The notes under the pieces: model-generated
The model's input: the letters and a program-made list of their open reading frames with translations, nothing else
What the model was told of the DNA's origin: nothing
Databases searched by the model: none
Position numbers and translations under genes: made by a program
Shown: positions 49,838-60,314 of the stretch, piece by piece
How positions within the stretch are numbered: position 1 is the stretch's first letter
How the letters are laid out: each line of letters opens with the position of its first letter
Source: Lepidodermella squamata
Lineage: Eukaryota; Gastrotricha
Assembly: GCA_047495785.1 (NCBI GenBank)
Contig: JBLDXI010000075.1
Coordinates: 36,175-100,174, forward strand
DNA: 64,000 nt
Reading direction: 5' to 3'

Positions 49838-50870
49838 ATGTCGAACGAAAAAGTTGTGAAAGCACATGAATATCATTAGATTAAGGGATTGATTGAGGAG
49901 AGAAATCGAAAGGCTGAGCTATGGCTAGCTTTTGCCAAAGCTGTAAGTGAGAGTTTGGATGAACGGTGAGTTTTGGCTGCTTTCAACTTTTTTCTTTATT
50001 TTTTGTTTTTCATCCTTTAGCCAGGCGAACTGCGAAAAGCTTATGGAGAAGTATCCTCAGGAGGAGCCGATAAAAGAACTGATTGCTAAAACCAACCAGC
50101 AATGTGAAGTATTATCGGGCATGATCGCGAATCTCCCTGATCTCCATGAAGAGATTCCAGAATCACCGCCTCACAGACTCAAACATCAGAAGAAACGAAA
50201 GCTTGAAGAAGATCCAATCAATGAAATTGATCCCAATACGCTGATGATGGTAAGTTCATATTTCTACAATTGAAGTTTATGCTCTAGATTTTCTTCATGA
50301 TAGGGACCTGATGGCTATCAGCATCCTATTGCAACCGATCAACAACTCTTGGAATTCTTGAAATTTTGTAAACATATACCGAATAATCAGGAATTATCTA
50401 AAGTAAATGTAAAATCCTTATCCCTCGATAAACTCATAGATCATTCTAAAAAAAAGGCGATAGATCTGAAAAACACGGTATCACTGAAACTAGCTAAAAC
50501 TTTCGATCTCGGCGAATGTATAGAATTGATTAGAGAGAAATATTTAGAGAATAACGGATCTGAGAGAGGCTTTATACCTTATGTTAGTAATGCTATAAAA
50601 CATTGCGAGCAGTGGATTCGTAAAATTGTGAACTTCTATCAGGATTTCAATTATTATCCAAACATTGTATATCTCCAATTATCTATAACTAATATGATGA
50701 AATTAGCCCCTAGACTGAAAAATCTGTTGGCTAACAACCTAGATTTTATTGCTTTTTATGATGAGCTGTGTGGTATTGATGATCAAGTCTTTGCAAACGA
50801 AACCGCTTCTACTTCAACCGCATCAACTGTTTCCGCTGCTGTGAATGATGAATCTGTAATGGATACGTGA
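49838..50870 (+). pseudogene. two-intron gene inserted in the Polinton right terminal repeat, with in-frame stop
   Basis: Three exons: 49838-49966, 50022-50247 and 50305-50870, with GT-AG introns that join in frame. The first exon starts MSNEKVVKAHEYH and meets a TAG at 49877-49879 before continuing open (LIEERNRKAELWLAF..). An ATG at 49947 near the end of exon 1 could give a shorter, stop-free product in the same frame. The rest is a helical protein with a basic stretch (KHQKKRKLEED), and a C-terminal half containing SLDKLIDHSKKKAIDLKN and ending in Ser/Thr/Ala repeats; no family recognised. Introns are unusual for Polinton genes, so it may be a captured host gene. A reversed copy of the first codons lies at 51097-51128. 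Confidence 0.55.
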
Positions 50871-51096
50871 TTAACGGCTTGAATATGTTAATTAATTCTT
50901 TTCAGTCATAAAAAAACTTAAAAATCGTAATTCTTAGACCAAATACTATTTCTGTTATTTCTTCTTATTTCTTCTTATTTCTTCTGAATCAGCTATCCCA
51001 TTTATTTAGTTTGAAATTTATTGACTTAAATGAACAATTTATTTGTTTATTTAAATCAGTCTCTCTTCTTTAAATTCCGAAATCCAATGTGTCGTG

Positions 51097-51128
51097 TGCT
51101 TTCACATCTTTTTCGTTCGACATCTCAT
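51097..51128 (-). repeat. inverted scrap of the inserted gene's first codons
   Basis: The minus strand reads ATGTCGAACGAAAAAGATGT onward, encoding MSNEKDVKAH, almost the same as the start of the gene at 49838. The frame continues only a few codons. Together the two copies suggest an inverted duplication at the edges of the insert. Confidence 0.7.
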
Positions 51129-51174
51129 AGTATTGTTTTGAATTGAGAGAGTGAGAGAATAAAATGAGAAGAAT

Positions 51175-51534
51175 CTTGTTTTCAGTCTTACTTTTTATTG
51201 AAGCCCGATTTTTAATAGCGAATGCTGAACGGAGAAATTTGCGTGAGCAGCAGGATATCTTATCCGGTGTAAATATCATTTCTAGACGGTGTTCTGAAAA
51301 CCACCCCTTTTCAGGCTATTCTCAAAATTTTAAGATCGGAAAATTCAGACGACCGGTGAAACTCAATTTAATTTTAGCTGGATATGCCTAGACCGCGATT
51401 TTGACTCGTTGGTGATGATTTTTGCATTTCGCAGAGCCCATGCGAAATGCCGAAAATTTGCCGCGGGGAATATGATAAAAGATGAAAATTTTATTTTGAG
51501 GCGGCTGGCCCAGCATCGGCCGATTCCTACTGCT
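51175..51534 (-). repeat. outer part of the right terminal inverted repeat
   Basis: Reverse complement of 30212-30531: shared blocks include GATTTTGACTCGTTGGTGAT and CGGCCGATTCCTACTGCT at the very end. Similarity stops exactly after TGCT, defining the right end of the element. Confidence 0.9.
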
Positions 51535-51745
51535 AGTATTACAATTTCCCGCATCAGTCATCACCAACACTGAGAACCGATTAAAAACCCCAAAAATGGA
51601 TGCATTCACGAGGAATCGAACCACCCTATATAAAAATACCACAACACAGAAACACAAAATTACAAAACAGTAATATGTCCAACGAATGTCTCGATGGCGT
51701 GAAAACGGCGGATCACCGGTGGCGGCGCTATTCGATCCGCCGCGA

Positions 51746-54130
51746 TCAAATCGGTGACAATTTTTTAGATAATTCCTTTGGACGCATCGGCGACGTAATT
51801 CGAGATAATCGAACAGCTGCCGCTTGTCGGCGGGTCGCATTGCCTGGAGTTGTGCTGCGTATTCCCGTGGTCCCCATCTCAACCTTCGCATTTTTAAGAA
51901 TTTTCAGCAGCAGTGTCGAAACAATCAAAGACACCATTAGATCGATTATAGCTACGCCCAGTTGCTGATCCAAAGGATTCCTCAGCATTAGCATAATCAA
52001 GCTGGAGCAAGGTATGACAGTCGAAAAAATGAGTACAATGACCGACATTTCCTTGAACCCAGGCATCAAATCATCTCGCTTGGATTGTTTCAAGTTGAAC
52101 AAAGCAAAAGCGGCCGGGATTAAAATAGCGAAATTGGCCGACAAGAGGCTTGCGAGCCAAGAAATCTGATCTGTTGAGGTGCAAACGATGGCGTAGCTTT
52201 CAACAAACGCATCGGCCCCTTCATCGCGGTAACCTAATCCGATATTAGCCTCAGCGCACTGCAATGGTTCGATCGCAAACAGCCATAGGCTCAAAATGAG
52301 AATATTAAGTAAAAGAAATGCAAAAGATGCCTTCAACGCCCCGAAAGTTTCGAAAATCATTGCTTTAGGAGGCTCGATAACGACTCTCTGAAAAATGGAT
52401 TTCCGACTAGACAACCTTGGGCCAGCACTTTGATGTTGAATAGTTCGATTCATTATAAAAATCTGAAACGATACTGCCGACGTTATGATTGACAGCGAAG
52501 TGAATTGAAGGAACAATCGAGCAATCCAAACTTTAAGCGGTGAAATCGAAGTTTCGAGAACAAAAAGTATGGAAGACAAAGACAATAGAAGGCTTCCTGA
52601 TAGACAGCAAATTATTAAAAGCGGACAGTTCCGTTTCTCCCTGTTCCTAAACACGAGGATACTGATGTAAAGTTGGAAAATTAGCAGAAAGCCAGAAGTA
52701 GTCGATACTATTATCAAAGAAATCCAGCTATTATCCACCAGACGTTTGACCACAGATTCCAGATCTTTCGGGCTTCTGCCGTCCAGGGTTGGCCAAGGGA
52801 ATTTGTCCACTATCAGCGTTACTTCAGTGTTCTCATATTCATCGCTCGAATTTGAAGCTATACTCACAGCTTGCACTAATTTAGACCCATTTAGCAGAGT
52901 AACATAGTAAGGCGTATTTTGTAGATTTCCCTTGCTATCATAAGTTACAACTGAGGTTCTCAGCGGATTGTATTTGATAGCGACGAAGTTTTCCTTGGCT
53001 GCTTCTATAACTAAACTAGGTTTAGTTACAAAATCTCTCAGAGAAAGATTTCTAGAGCTCAAATGTTTCTCGGTCCTATCCAGGGCGACAATCGTTTGCA
53101 TCACAGTATCATGGCAAACCCAATTGTAACCGTAGTCGGAGGTTTTCACTCCTCGACTTCTCTCATTGAACAAAACATCGAATTCCCTCTTACTGTAACC
53201 AAAATCACTGTTATGCGTTTCCTCCCCATCTCCATCGATTGAGGCAAGGACCAGCGTTTGCTTGAACTGCTCCATATAGATTTCTTTGCTGCAATTAAGA
53301 CTTGCAGTTGATAGATCTGTCACCCAAGTCCAAAGAGCTTGAATTCCTGTGTCAATTCCCAAATAGAGATACTTCGGCCCCTTCAAATCGGCTTCGTAAG
53401 CCAGGCAGAAGAGGTTAGGGTGCCAGGAAGTGCTGTAAATCAGGATTATCCTCAGATCTTTCTCCTTCAGATTTCGAGCAGCTTGCAAGTCGAAACTAGC
53501 CACTGTTTCGAATACAGGAACTGCTACGCCTTGCGACTGAGCTGCGTTCAAAAAATGAAGACCACCTGTGAAATCGTTAGAATTTTCCTGATTGATGATT
53601 ACTGCTATATTGCGCCACTTTCCGATTGTCTTCATAAATTTGATGTAACCGAAATTTTTGTTAATCATAGTAGTGAGGGATAGATACATATTAGGGTACC
53701 TTTTACGGTCTGATAGAACGGGGTGAGTACAAATTGATGAGACGCTCATGAAATGGATGTGATGTAGAAAATTGCCAATCCCGCGGCATCCATTCGAATT
53801 CCAAGGTCCTGCAGCTATCGGGGATGGGTATTCTACCGAATCTCCCCGGTTTTCGAAATAATTGCGGTAGTAGTCAATGAAAGCTGTAGGGGCGTTATTC
53901 CCTCCCAATTTTTCATCGCCGAATATGAGTTCAACATTGTACGAAGGTAGATACTTTGTGTTGTTGTTAGCCCATTCAGCTGCTAGCGATGCAGCCAGTC
54001 GACACATGATTGGGACGTAGTCTGTTCCTGTGATTCGACTCTGGACATGCAGAGCCAACGTATATGGCTTCGGCTGGCTAAGTTGTGTTTGGATACTTGG
54101 AATAGATAGCAGTATTATGACGGAAATCAT
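51746..54130 (-). CDS. class C GPCR, GABA-B-receptor-like, intronless
   Basis: A single exon of 794 aa. A signal peptide (MISVIILLSIPSIQT) is followed by a Venus-flytrap periplasmic-binding-protein-like ectodomain (residues about 25-465), including WNSNGCRG, SSICTHPVLSDRKRYPN and the IG-W-N-A block. There is no cysteine-rich domain, which separates it from metabotropic glutamate receptors. Seven hydrophobic segments follow from about 480 to 765, with CLSGSLLLSLSS, QCAEAN and conserved cysteines in the loops. The C tail is short and basic, without a coiled coil, unlike vertebrate GABA-B subunits. The lack of introns, while neighbours are spliced, suggests an origin by retroposition or intron loss. 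The ligand is unknown. Its 3' end faces the Polinton. Confidence 0.88.
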   Translation of the reverse strand: MISVIILLSIPSIQTQLSQPKPYTLALHVQSRITGTDYVPIMCRLAASLAAEWANNNTKYLPSYNVELIFGDEKLGGNNAPTAFIDYYRNYFENRGDSVEYPSPIAAGPWNSNGCRGIGNFLHHIHFMSVSSICTHPVLSDRKRYPNMYLSLTTMINKNFGYIKFMKTIGKWRNIAVIINQENSNDFTGGLHFLNAAQSQGVAVPVFETVASFDLQAARNLKEKDLRIILIYSTSWHPNLFCLAYEADLKGPKYLYLGIDTGIQALWTWVTDLSTASLNCSKEIYMEQFKQTLVLASIDGDGEETHNSDFGYSKREFDVLFNERSRGVKTSDYGYNWVCHDTVMQTIVALDRTEKHLSSRNLSLRDFVTKPSLVIEAAKENFVAIKYNPLRTSVVTYDSKGNLQNTPYYVTLLNGSKLVQAVSIASNSSDEYENTEVTLIVDKFPWPTLDGRSPKDLESVVKRLVDNSWISLIIVSTTSGFLLIFQLYISILVFRNREKRNCPLLIICCLSGSLLLSLSSILFVLETSISPLKVWIARLFLQFTSLSIITSAVSFQIFIMNRTIQHQSAGPRLSSRKSIFQRVVIEPPKAMIFETFGALKASFAFLLLNILILSLWLFAIEPLQCAEANIGLGYRDEGADAFVESYAIVCTSTDQISWLASLLSANFAILIPAAFALFNLKQSKRDDLMPGFKEMSVIVLIFSTVIPCSSLIMLMLRNPLDQQLGVAIIDLMVSLIVSTLLLKILKNAKVEMGTTGIRSTTPGNATRRQAAAVRLSRITSPMRPKELSKKLSPI

Positions 54131-55101
54131 CTTCGCGTCAAATTGAAGTTAATGCTTCAATCTGCTCCCGTTTAGGGTTTTTAACTCAAACCTCGACGAT
54201 CCTGTCATGCCAGCGGAATTTATTAGCTGGATCATCGAATGGGTCTCGAATTAGAATTGTTGAACGTGATTCAAATGCTTGAATTAGCGACGATGCTAAA
54301 CGCCTAAATGACTATATCATATCACTCTGTTAAGACAGATGCTTGACGCCTGGTGACGATTGTGACTCACCAACGGACTACGGACTGTACCGACTGTACC
54401 GATTTCATAGCCAAAGTAGAGCTCTTTTCAAGCCAGACGACTCGATAATAGACAACTTGTTCCGGCGAGATCTCACTGAAATGCTTTCAACTCAAGCTCA
54501 GCCCCTCCAGAGAATAAATCCCAAAATAGGAAATTCGGTAAAAAACATCACAAGGGCGCCGCCATTCACAGAGTCGAAGGAAAAAAGATTCCATGAATCG
54601 CGTACAATGTTCTACATCGCGTATTAGTGGGCGTACATGCCTGAAATTGTATTTACTCGTGGAGGCGATGAACAATTTTAAATTTTCAAAATTGTCGAGG
54701 CTGTGGGGAAGAAGCAATATGTGATCTTGCTGATTTTCGTAATTAGGTAATTGAATAATTAAAAAACCCAAATTGATTAATTGTTAATTAGGTTGCAGGT
54801 TTAATTTCCGTCTATTTCTTCAGTATACCTTCACCTTTTTTCATTGGAATTTTCATATTGCGCAAAACTTTCACAACCAGTTTTTTTCTTCTCCTCTGCG
54901 TCTTTATTTGTTCATTTTCTCACTCATTCGAATGAAACTGACCCACCATCCAGCCGACGTAGAATCCGAGCTCAGTTGGGTTGATTAGGATATCAAATTG
55001 AAGCTCTAAATAAGTTGGCAGCGTCAAAAAAAGTATTATGAAGCATTATCTGAAAATTTAGCCACAAAAACAATTTACCTCCAGGATGAAACTACTCAGA
55101 C
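54131..55101. other. intergenic, repeat scrap
   Basis: No gene recognised. At 54800-54866 a block (GTTTAATTTCCGTCTATTTC, then CAGTATACCTTCACC) recurs at 60596-60667 next to Mutator-like transposase remnants, so it is probably a fragment of the same element. Confidence 0.5.
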
Positions 55102-55503
55102 CATGAGACGTAGCTAGGACGTCGCAGCTGGGATTTTTACGAGAAAAAAATGAAATGAGAGATAATGAGGTCGAAGGTCGCGTTTTGAAAATAATGAGAT
55201 GAATCATCTCATTATCTTTTGGCGCCAGATGTTGTGATGAAGCTGCTGATTTCGAGAAAAAAGAGAGTGTTTCATACGCCGTAAGTGCTACTTAGCAAGT
55301 GAAAAGATGAAAAAAATGTCACGATTGAAAAGATGAAACCATAGAAGAATTTTAGAAAATCATGATTTTTATTGCTTCGGTAAATATCACAATCACAAGG
55401 GTATCACAAGGGTATCACATACAAGGGTAAAGCTGAGCAAATCGGATGAAAATTCGTCAAAAATAAAACGGAAAATAATTAGTCTTTTTTGAATTGCTTT
55501 CTC

Positions 55504-55737
55504 TCAATTGAGACTTGAACGCAGTGATAGGGAGGATGCTCCAAATTTTTCGCGATAAAATCTCACGGTTCTTCGTGCCAAGATGTATTTGAGGCGGCAC
55601 AAAGACGGGAGAATGATCGATTTTTCTTTGATTTTGTTCAACTCGCCGCCCATACGATTTGCCACATCATCCAGCTTTTTGAAAGTAGTCATATCTTCAC
55701 GGTACTTCGCTGAAAGAGCCACCTTAATGATGGCCAT
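55504..55737 (-). CDS. short open frame inside the putative transposon
   Basis: A 77-codon frame, basic and helical (KYREDMTTFKKLDD, LCRLKYILARRTVRFYREK). I recognise no domain; it might be a transposon remnant. Weakly supported. Confidence 0.2.
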   Translation of the reverse strand: MAIIKVALSAKYREDMTTFKKLDDVANRMGGELNKIKEKSIILPSLCRLKYILARRTVRFYREKFGASSLSLRSSLN

Positions 55738-56523
55738 AACGTCGCCGTTCGGCTAGTTGGCACCACTGCGCGAGCGCAACTCGACGTAGTCACTGTGGTA
55801 CGCCTCGGTCGGTTTGAGGCCCAGTTTTTTCGTGATAAATCTGCCTACCCATGCGATGGTGTTGTGGTCGAATTAGTGATGCTCAACGATTATTTTTTTT
55901 CAAATGGTTCAATGAATCGTAATCGAATCGAATTAATCGCGATTTCTTGTCCGCAGAATCGACCCGATCAATCGAATCGATTAATCGGATGTGAAGCTAT
56001 TTCCAAAAAGGCGGAAAAATCGAATTTTTGAAATTTTGATATCTTTGCAACTAAGTTTTTTCATTTCCCTTGACTTGAATCTACGCAAAAACTGCATAAT
56101 TTGATATGTGACTCGACCTAGGAAGTTCGGCGATTTTAAAAAATGATTATGTGCAATAAATCAATAAATTTTTTAATTAGCACTAATTATCTCCGGAAGT
56201 GTGATAAATATCAAAATTCTGCAAAAAGGATCGGATTCCTCGTGAAAAACTGACTTTCTACGGGGGATTTGAAGGCAAAAGGAAGCGTTTTTCCGGTTTC
56301 ATTTTAATTGATTGAAATTAATTTGATTAAAACAAATTCCGGAAGTTATTTTTGATTTTTCGATCTTCGCCTGAATAAAGATCCTGTCGCTGTCAAACTC
56401 ACTAGGTCGAATGGCTGGGCAAATGAACACGATGCATGCTGGACTGCCGAGACTTCTCGAAGGCACTTTTCTTCAACTGCCGCGCGACTTTGATACTCAG
56501 TGAGGCAACCGCCCCTCGAGCTT

Positions 56524-56808
56524 TCACATTTCCCCCGTGAGATACGCCCCAGTAACCGCCGGCAACTCGCAATATCCCAGAACGGCGCTGAATAGCTCTG
56601 AAGGCGGGGTTGGATTTCGAGGAATTTCCGTCTCTACGGAATTGATTGAAAAGCATCTCATTTGCGTCTTGATTCGCTCTTGCTGGGTAAAACTGGGTAA
56701 ATCGAAGGTTGACGATAGTAAATTCAATAGCAGGCTGTCATCCAATAACTCGTCTGGAGAGTTTGCAAGGACAATTGCCAGGACAATAACTGAGAGGAAC
56801 CCTCTCAT
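56524..56808 (-). CDS. small putative secreted protein
   Basis: A 94-aa frame starts with a good signal peptide (MRGFLSVIVLAIVLA) followed by acidic residues and a proline-rich middle. Codons are not obviously repeat-derived, but no family is recognised and it lies inside the putative inverted-repeat element. An overlapping frame at 56402-56656 may be a shadow. Confidence 0.3.
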   Translation of the reverse strand: MRGFLSVIVLAIVLANSPDELLDDSLLLNLLSSTFDLPSFTQQERIKTQMRCFSINSVETEIPRNPTPPSELFSAVLGYCELPAVTGAYLTGEM

Positions 56809-57877
56809 TCTTGAATCTTCTTCAGTTCTAACTTCAATAAATTCCCTCTAAATTGAAAATAGGACCAGGTAAAATTGAAAAATCCGGCAGAAGCTCCCGC
56901 CTACAGAACATTTTCCATCAACAAATTTCAAGTAAATAAATTGATAAAAAATCTAAATAAATCGAACTTTAACGTGACCAACGTGACAAGTTCCATGAGA
57001 CGTAGTTACATGCCAAGTTCAGGTCCATTCCAGCTCGCTCTATCAATTTAGACGGTGAAAAATGAAGCCCAGCAGAGGAACAAAGTGAACTCGAACTTGT
57101 CAAGTAGGCCACGGCAGTAGGCACCGTTCGCAGACAAATAATTACTCATACAATTTATTTTAATAGATCATGATTTCTGTTTTTGATTCTTTTGATTAAT
57201 TTTTGATAATTACACGAAAAAAACGATTGGTGACAAAATTGGTAAACTTGTTTTAATATTAGTCTCGAAACTTGATTGTTGATTTCCTTACTTGTTGTCA
57301 GACCCTGAAGATGGCTGAATAAAAGCTGAAACATGTCGGATTAGGCGACTGGTTTTTCATTTTTGAGTCATAATTATGATATCGCTTTTCCATCAAATCC
57401 TACGACTAAAAATTGAAAATTGAATTGTTTCCTAGATTTTAATAAGGAAATCCTGAAAAAGTGAATCCAGCCTAGACCTTTCCGTGGCTTATTCAGAAAC
57501 TTCGAAATCTTCTCCGAGGCTGGAACCTGGATCCAGCTTGGTAACTATGGAACCGGAACATTTCTTCTCCTTTTTGAAATTGACCCCGCTTTTATTTATA
57601 AAAATTTCAGGGATTATTCAATTTTCTTTTCTTTTTAAACCCTGAAATTTTAATGTTTACAGTATAAGAATATTCTTGAATATTCATGCATGAGACCAGC
57701 ATGACACCCCCGTTTGCATGGCGGGGTTCAAGCTGCGGCGTCCTAACTACGTCTCATGACACAGACCGGTACAAGTATTATACCGGTTCGTGCTTCGTGC
57801 TGAATATTAAACAAATCAAAGCGGCTCCTAGGTTCGGCTGTTTTTGATTCATTTTGTTCGAGTTTTTGTAAATATTC

Positions 57878-58093
57878 AAATTTGAGAAAGAATTAGGCTG
57901 CTGCTATATCCGTGCAACGGTTTATCTTCCCCCGTACAACAGGTTTATCTCTGAAACGTACAGCAATCAATTAAATATTATGTATTCTAGGCGTTGCCCT
58001 CGGTAACTCGTGCACAGAATGACGCTAGAATTTAGATCACATGGCGTATTTCCAGGTCACTATGACGAAGATATAGAGATCAAACAAATGTGC
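57878..58093 (+). repeat. dispersed repeat family 2, copy A
   Basis: Shares TTTGAGAAAGAAT(T/A)AGGCTG, GGTTTATCTTCCCCCGTAC, CAATTAAATATTAT and AGGCGTTGCC with 61892-62164; copy B has about 55 extra bases in the middle. The family is unknown. Confidence 0.8.
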
Positions 58094-58439
58094 GGCCTAA
58101 TGTGTGAAAAGGCGTCTTCAAGGGAGAATTTCTTCGCGGGAGTCTCACTGCCGCGTTCAATTCGCTGAAATTTTTGCTTTAATGCCGAAAATTCCCATTT
58201 ACTGGCCAACCGGCTTGAATTTATAGTCGACCCATACCCATAACCGGCGACCTGAACCAATCGGCAACCGGTCAACTTACCGGCCGGTCAACCCAACCTA
58301 TTTCCACCTGTGGCTTACTCTCGCACACCTCTCAGCGCGCAACTCTCACAGCTTTCGACTCGAGCTGTGTTGATCGAACACTTGCGTTGTTTTCTGGCCG
58401 CGTTTGTTAACAACTTAACTTTATCTCACTGTTTCTTCC

Positions 58440-58898
58440 TCATTCTAGAAGGTAATCGTGCGCAAATAAGTAACCAGGCACATCGAGCATGGTAAGCGAT
58501 CCGGCTCTAAATTCGTTCGGTTTCGGTCGGTGGAAATAATCGATTTCAGCTTCAGCCCTGCCCACGATTTCAACATGGACTTCGTATTGGCCCATCGTAA
58601 TCGCATCTATTAGGCTAGATTTTCCAATGCCGGTTTTCCCCATTAAAATCGCTTTCTTTGCGAAGGGGAGTGACGAGGATTGATTACAATAATTCTCAGA
58701 TAAAGGTTCCAATATTGATTCCCAATTGTAAATTGACCATTCTTCGTCAAGATTTGCTATGCACTCGTCAAAAGGTTGAGCGAAACATTTGTTCGAATAA
58801 TGTTTAATGTCGTAGTCGCATAAAGCATTTTCGGACCATTTTCTCCTCGCCATTTTCTCCTCCAAATCATCCATCATCAATGAAATAGATTGACCCAT
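58440..58898 (-). CDS. partial G-domain (GTPase-like) protein with N-myristoylation-type start
   Basis: A 152-aa frame. It begins MGQSIS, matching the MGxxxS pattern for N-myristoylation. Near residue 85 is a P-loop, GKTGIGKSSLIDAI (G1), and near 140 LDVPGY, a G3-like DxPG motif, as in AIG1/IRG/dynamin-type GTPases. It stops shortly after G3 (HDYLLE), without the G4 N/TKxD motif, so the gene is truncated or continues through an intron I could not place. Dispersed repeat sequence begins about 350 bp downstream. Confidence 0.55.
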   Translation of the reverse strand: MGQSISLMMDDLEEKMARRKWSENALCDYDIKHYSNKCFAQPFDECIANLDEEWSIYNWESILEPLSENYCNQSSSLPFAKKAILMGKTGIGKSSLIDAITMGQYEVHVEIVGRAEAEIDYFHRPKPNEFRAGSLTMLDVPGYLFAHDYLLE

Positions 58899-59567
58899 AA
58901 TTATACCGAACTCAAATTAATTATCTAGAATCAAATAAAATAAGAATAAAACCTCATCATTATCATTACGCAATACATTATGAATTGAGCCAATTGCGCC
59001 AATTGCGTCGTGATGAAATAACCATTCGAGTCTAAGTCTAAATACGAACTGGAGGGTTTGGTTGCAAAATAAACGTAACCCCAAACAAGTTCGCTTCAGC
59101 AAATGCCAGAAAATGCAAGTAAGTTGAATAAGCAACTCAATCATAAAAAAAATACTCAATATATGACACTCACGACCTAGCCCTGCTATGTGAAAATAAA
59201 ATCACGCGACCTTTGGACCCTATACAAATTTATGGCGAAAACTTCGAAAAATTTATTTTCCAAAACATCCATCTCGATTTTCGGTGCACAAAATGCGGGA
59301 AGATGCGTACTTTTTCGCAGAATTTTATCGCAAAATTTGAGCGTGCGGTTCCTAAATTTGAATTTTTAGTCGCTGAAAAACCGAAATTTCTTCGATATCT
59401 CCCTTTCACAATTTTCTTACTACTACGGTTTTTTCATGATTTCCCATCGGCGCGTGCCAAATAGTGCTATCTCGCTAATGTTTATCCATATTTTTTCACT
59501 TGACGCAAACAAGCTTGATATAAAATCATAGATAAATAAATAAGAGAGATCTGACACGCTAGTACAT
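58899..59567. other. intergenic, no gene recognised
   Basis: Short frames only, with no domains. Confidence 0.4.
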
Positions 59568-59690
59568 TTATGTGTGCCGAAATGATTCATCACGATTTTT
59601 TGCTTTCTGGGTCGCGTGACCAGTTTTTCACTTGTCAAGAGCTCTATAAGAAGTACGGCCAAATCAACGCAACTGACAAGTGATTCCGGG
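59568..59690 (+). repeat. dispersed repeat, copy B
   Basis: Second copy of the repeat at 16678-16790: TGTGTGCCGAAATGATTCAT, then GACCAGTTTTTCACTTGTCA and TATAAGAAGTACGG in the same order. Confidence 0.7.
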
Positions 59691-59819
59691 TGGCTAATTT
59701 TTTTGCCATGCAGCATCAATCATGGGCTATGTAGGGATCTAATCGGAATTTCCGGCCGGCTTCGCGTTAATTTTATGCATTAATTTTTTATTAATTAATT
59801 TTATTTATTTATTAATTCC

Positions 59820-60314
59820 AACTTTTTAAAAATTATCTCAAAGTTGGTCACTTTTACGAAAAATCGCCATTTCAAGAGTCTTCCAAGACGGTAAAGTTTT
59901 TCATTTTAAGCCGAAAAATTCCGAGTAAAATACTATGATCTTATTCGATTTTTGCTCTATCCAACGATATAAAACTTGAGCGAAGCAGAATTTTTTTTGA
60001 ATTTCGCGAAATTTGCTTTCGCTTGATAATACTTTGAGCGAGCTAAAAATAGCTACAAAAAACTAATAGCTAATTTTAGAAAAGCATTATCACGCAAAAT
60101 CCCAATATTACAAGTCTGAAAATTTCGCGAAATTCAAAAAAAATTCTGCTTCGCTCAAGTTTTATATCGTTGGATAGAGCAAAAATCGAATAAGATCATA
60201 GTATTTTACTCGGAATTTTTCGGCTTAAAATGAAAAAATTTACCGTCTTGGAAGACTCTTGAAATGGCGATTTTTCGTAAAAGTGACCAACTTTGAGATA
60301 ATTTTTAAAAAGTT
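59820..60314. repeat. 495-bp foldback element with about 195-bp near-perfect arms
   Basis: 59820-60014 and 60119-60314 are reverse complements with hardly any mismatch (for example AAGAGTCTTCCAAGACGGTA and its complement), around a 104-bp centre. Transcripts would form a long hairpin. It has no coding capacity. The near-identity suggests recent origin or gene conversion between the arms. Confidence 0.93.

Larger units (their letters stand above)
30212..51534 (+). mobile_element. Polinton/Maverick element (adintovirus-like), about 21.3 kb
   Basis: The ends AGCAGTAGGAATCGGCCG and its reverse complement at 51517-51534 bound a long terminal inverted repeat. Between them lie all Polinton hallmark genes: protein-primed polymerase B, retroviral-type integrase, FtsK/HerA-type packaging ATPase, adenain-like protease, double-jelly-roll major capsid protein and penton-like protein. 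Structural genes form a minus-strand block from 42.7 to 34.9 kb; integrase and polymerase are on the plus strand. All main frames are open, so the copy is young. Ends start with AG, as is usual in Polintons, but no 6-bp target duplication is found (GCCACA on the left, AGTATT on the right). The element lies between the convergent 3' ends of a channel gene and a GABA-B-like receptor gene. Confidence 0.95.
55102..57761. mobile_element. putative 2.7-kb DNA transposon with terminal inverted repeats
   Basis: The left end CATGAGACGTAGCTAGGACG continuing GTCGCAGCT is matched in reverse complement at the right end (57732-57761: CGTCCTAACTACGTCTCATG preceded by AGCTGCGG), about 28 bp with two or three differences. 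A further copy of the first half, CATGAGACGTAGTTACATGC, occurs inside at 56995. No transposase is recognised inside; palindromes occur near each end (AATGAGATGAATCATCTCATT at 55190-55215; TTTCAGGG...CCCTGAAA at 57605-57648). It may be a non-autonomous element or a nest of several. Confidence 0.55.

Noticed and set aside
49967-50021. hydrophobic segment as a signal peptide of the inserted gene
   Set aside because: The hydrophobic stretch is translated intron (GTGAGT...CTTTAG); splicing joins the exons in frame.
30206-51540. 6-bp target-site duplication of the Polinton
   Set aside because: The six bases on each side (GCCACA and AGTATT) differ, and shifting the ends by a few bases does not produce a match.
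51388-51891. 167-codon minus-strand frame
   Set aside because: It overlaps the end of the GABA-B-like gene and the Polinton terminal repeat in another frame; no domain.
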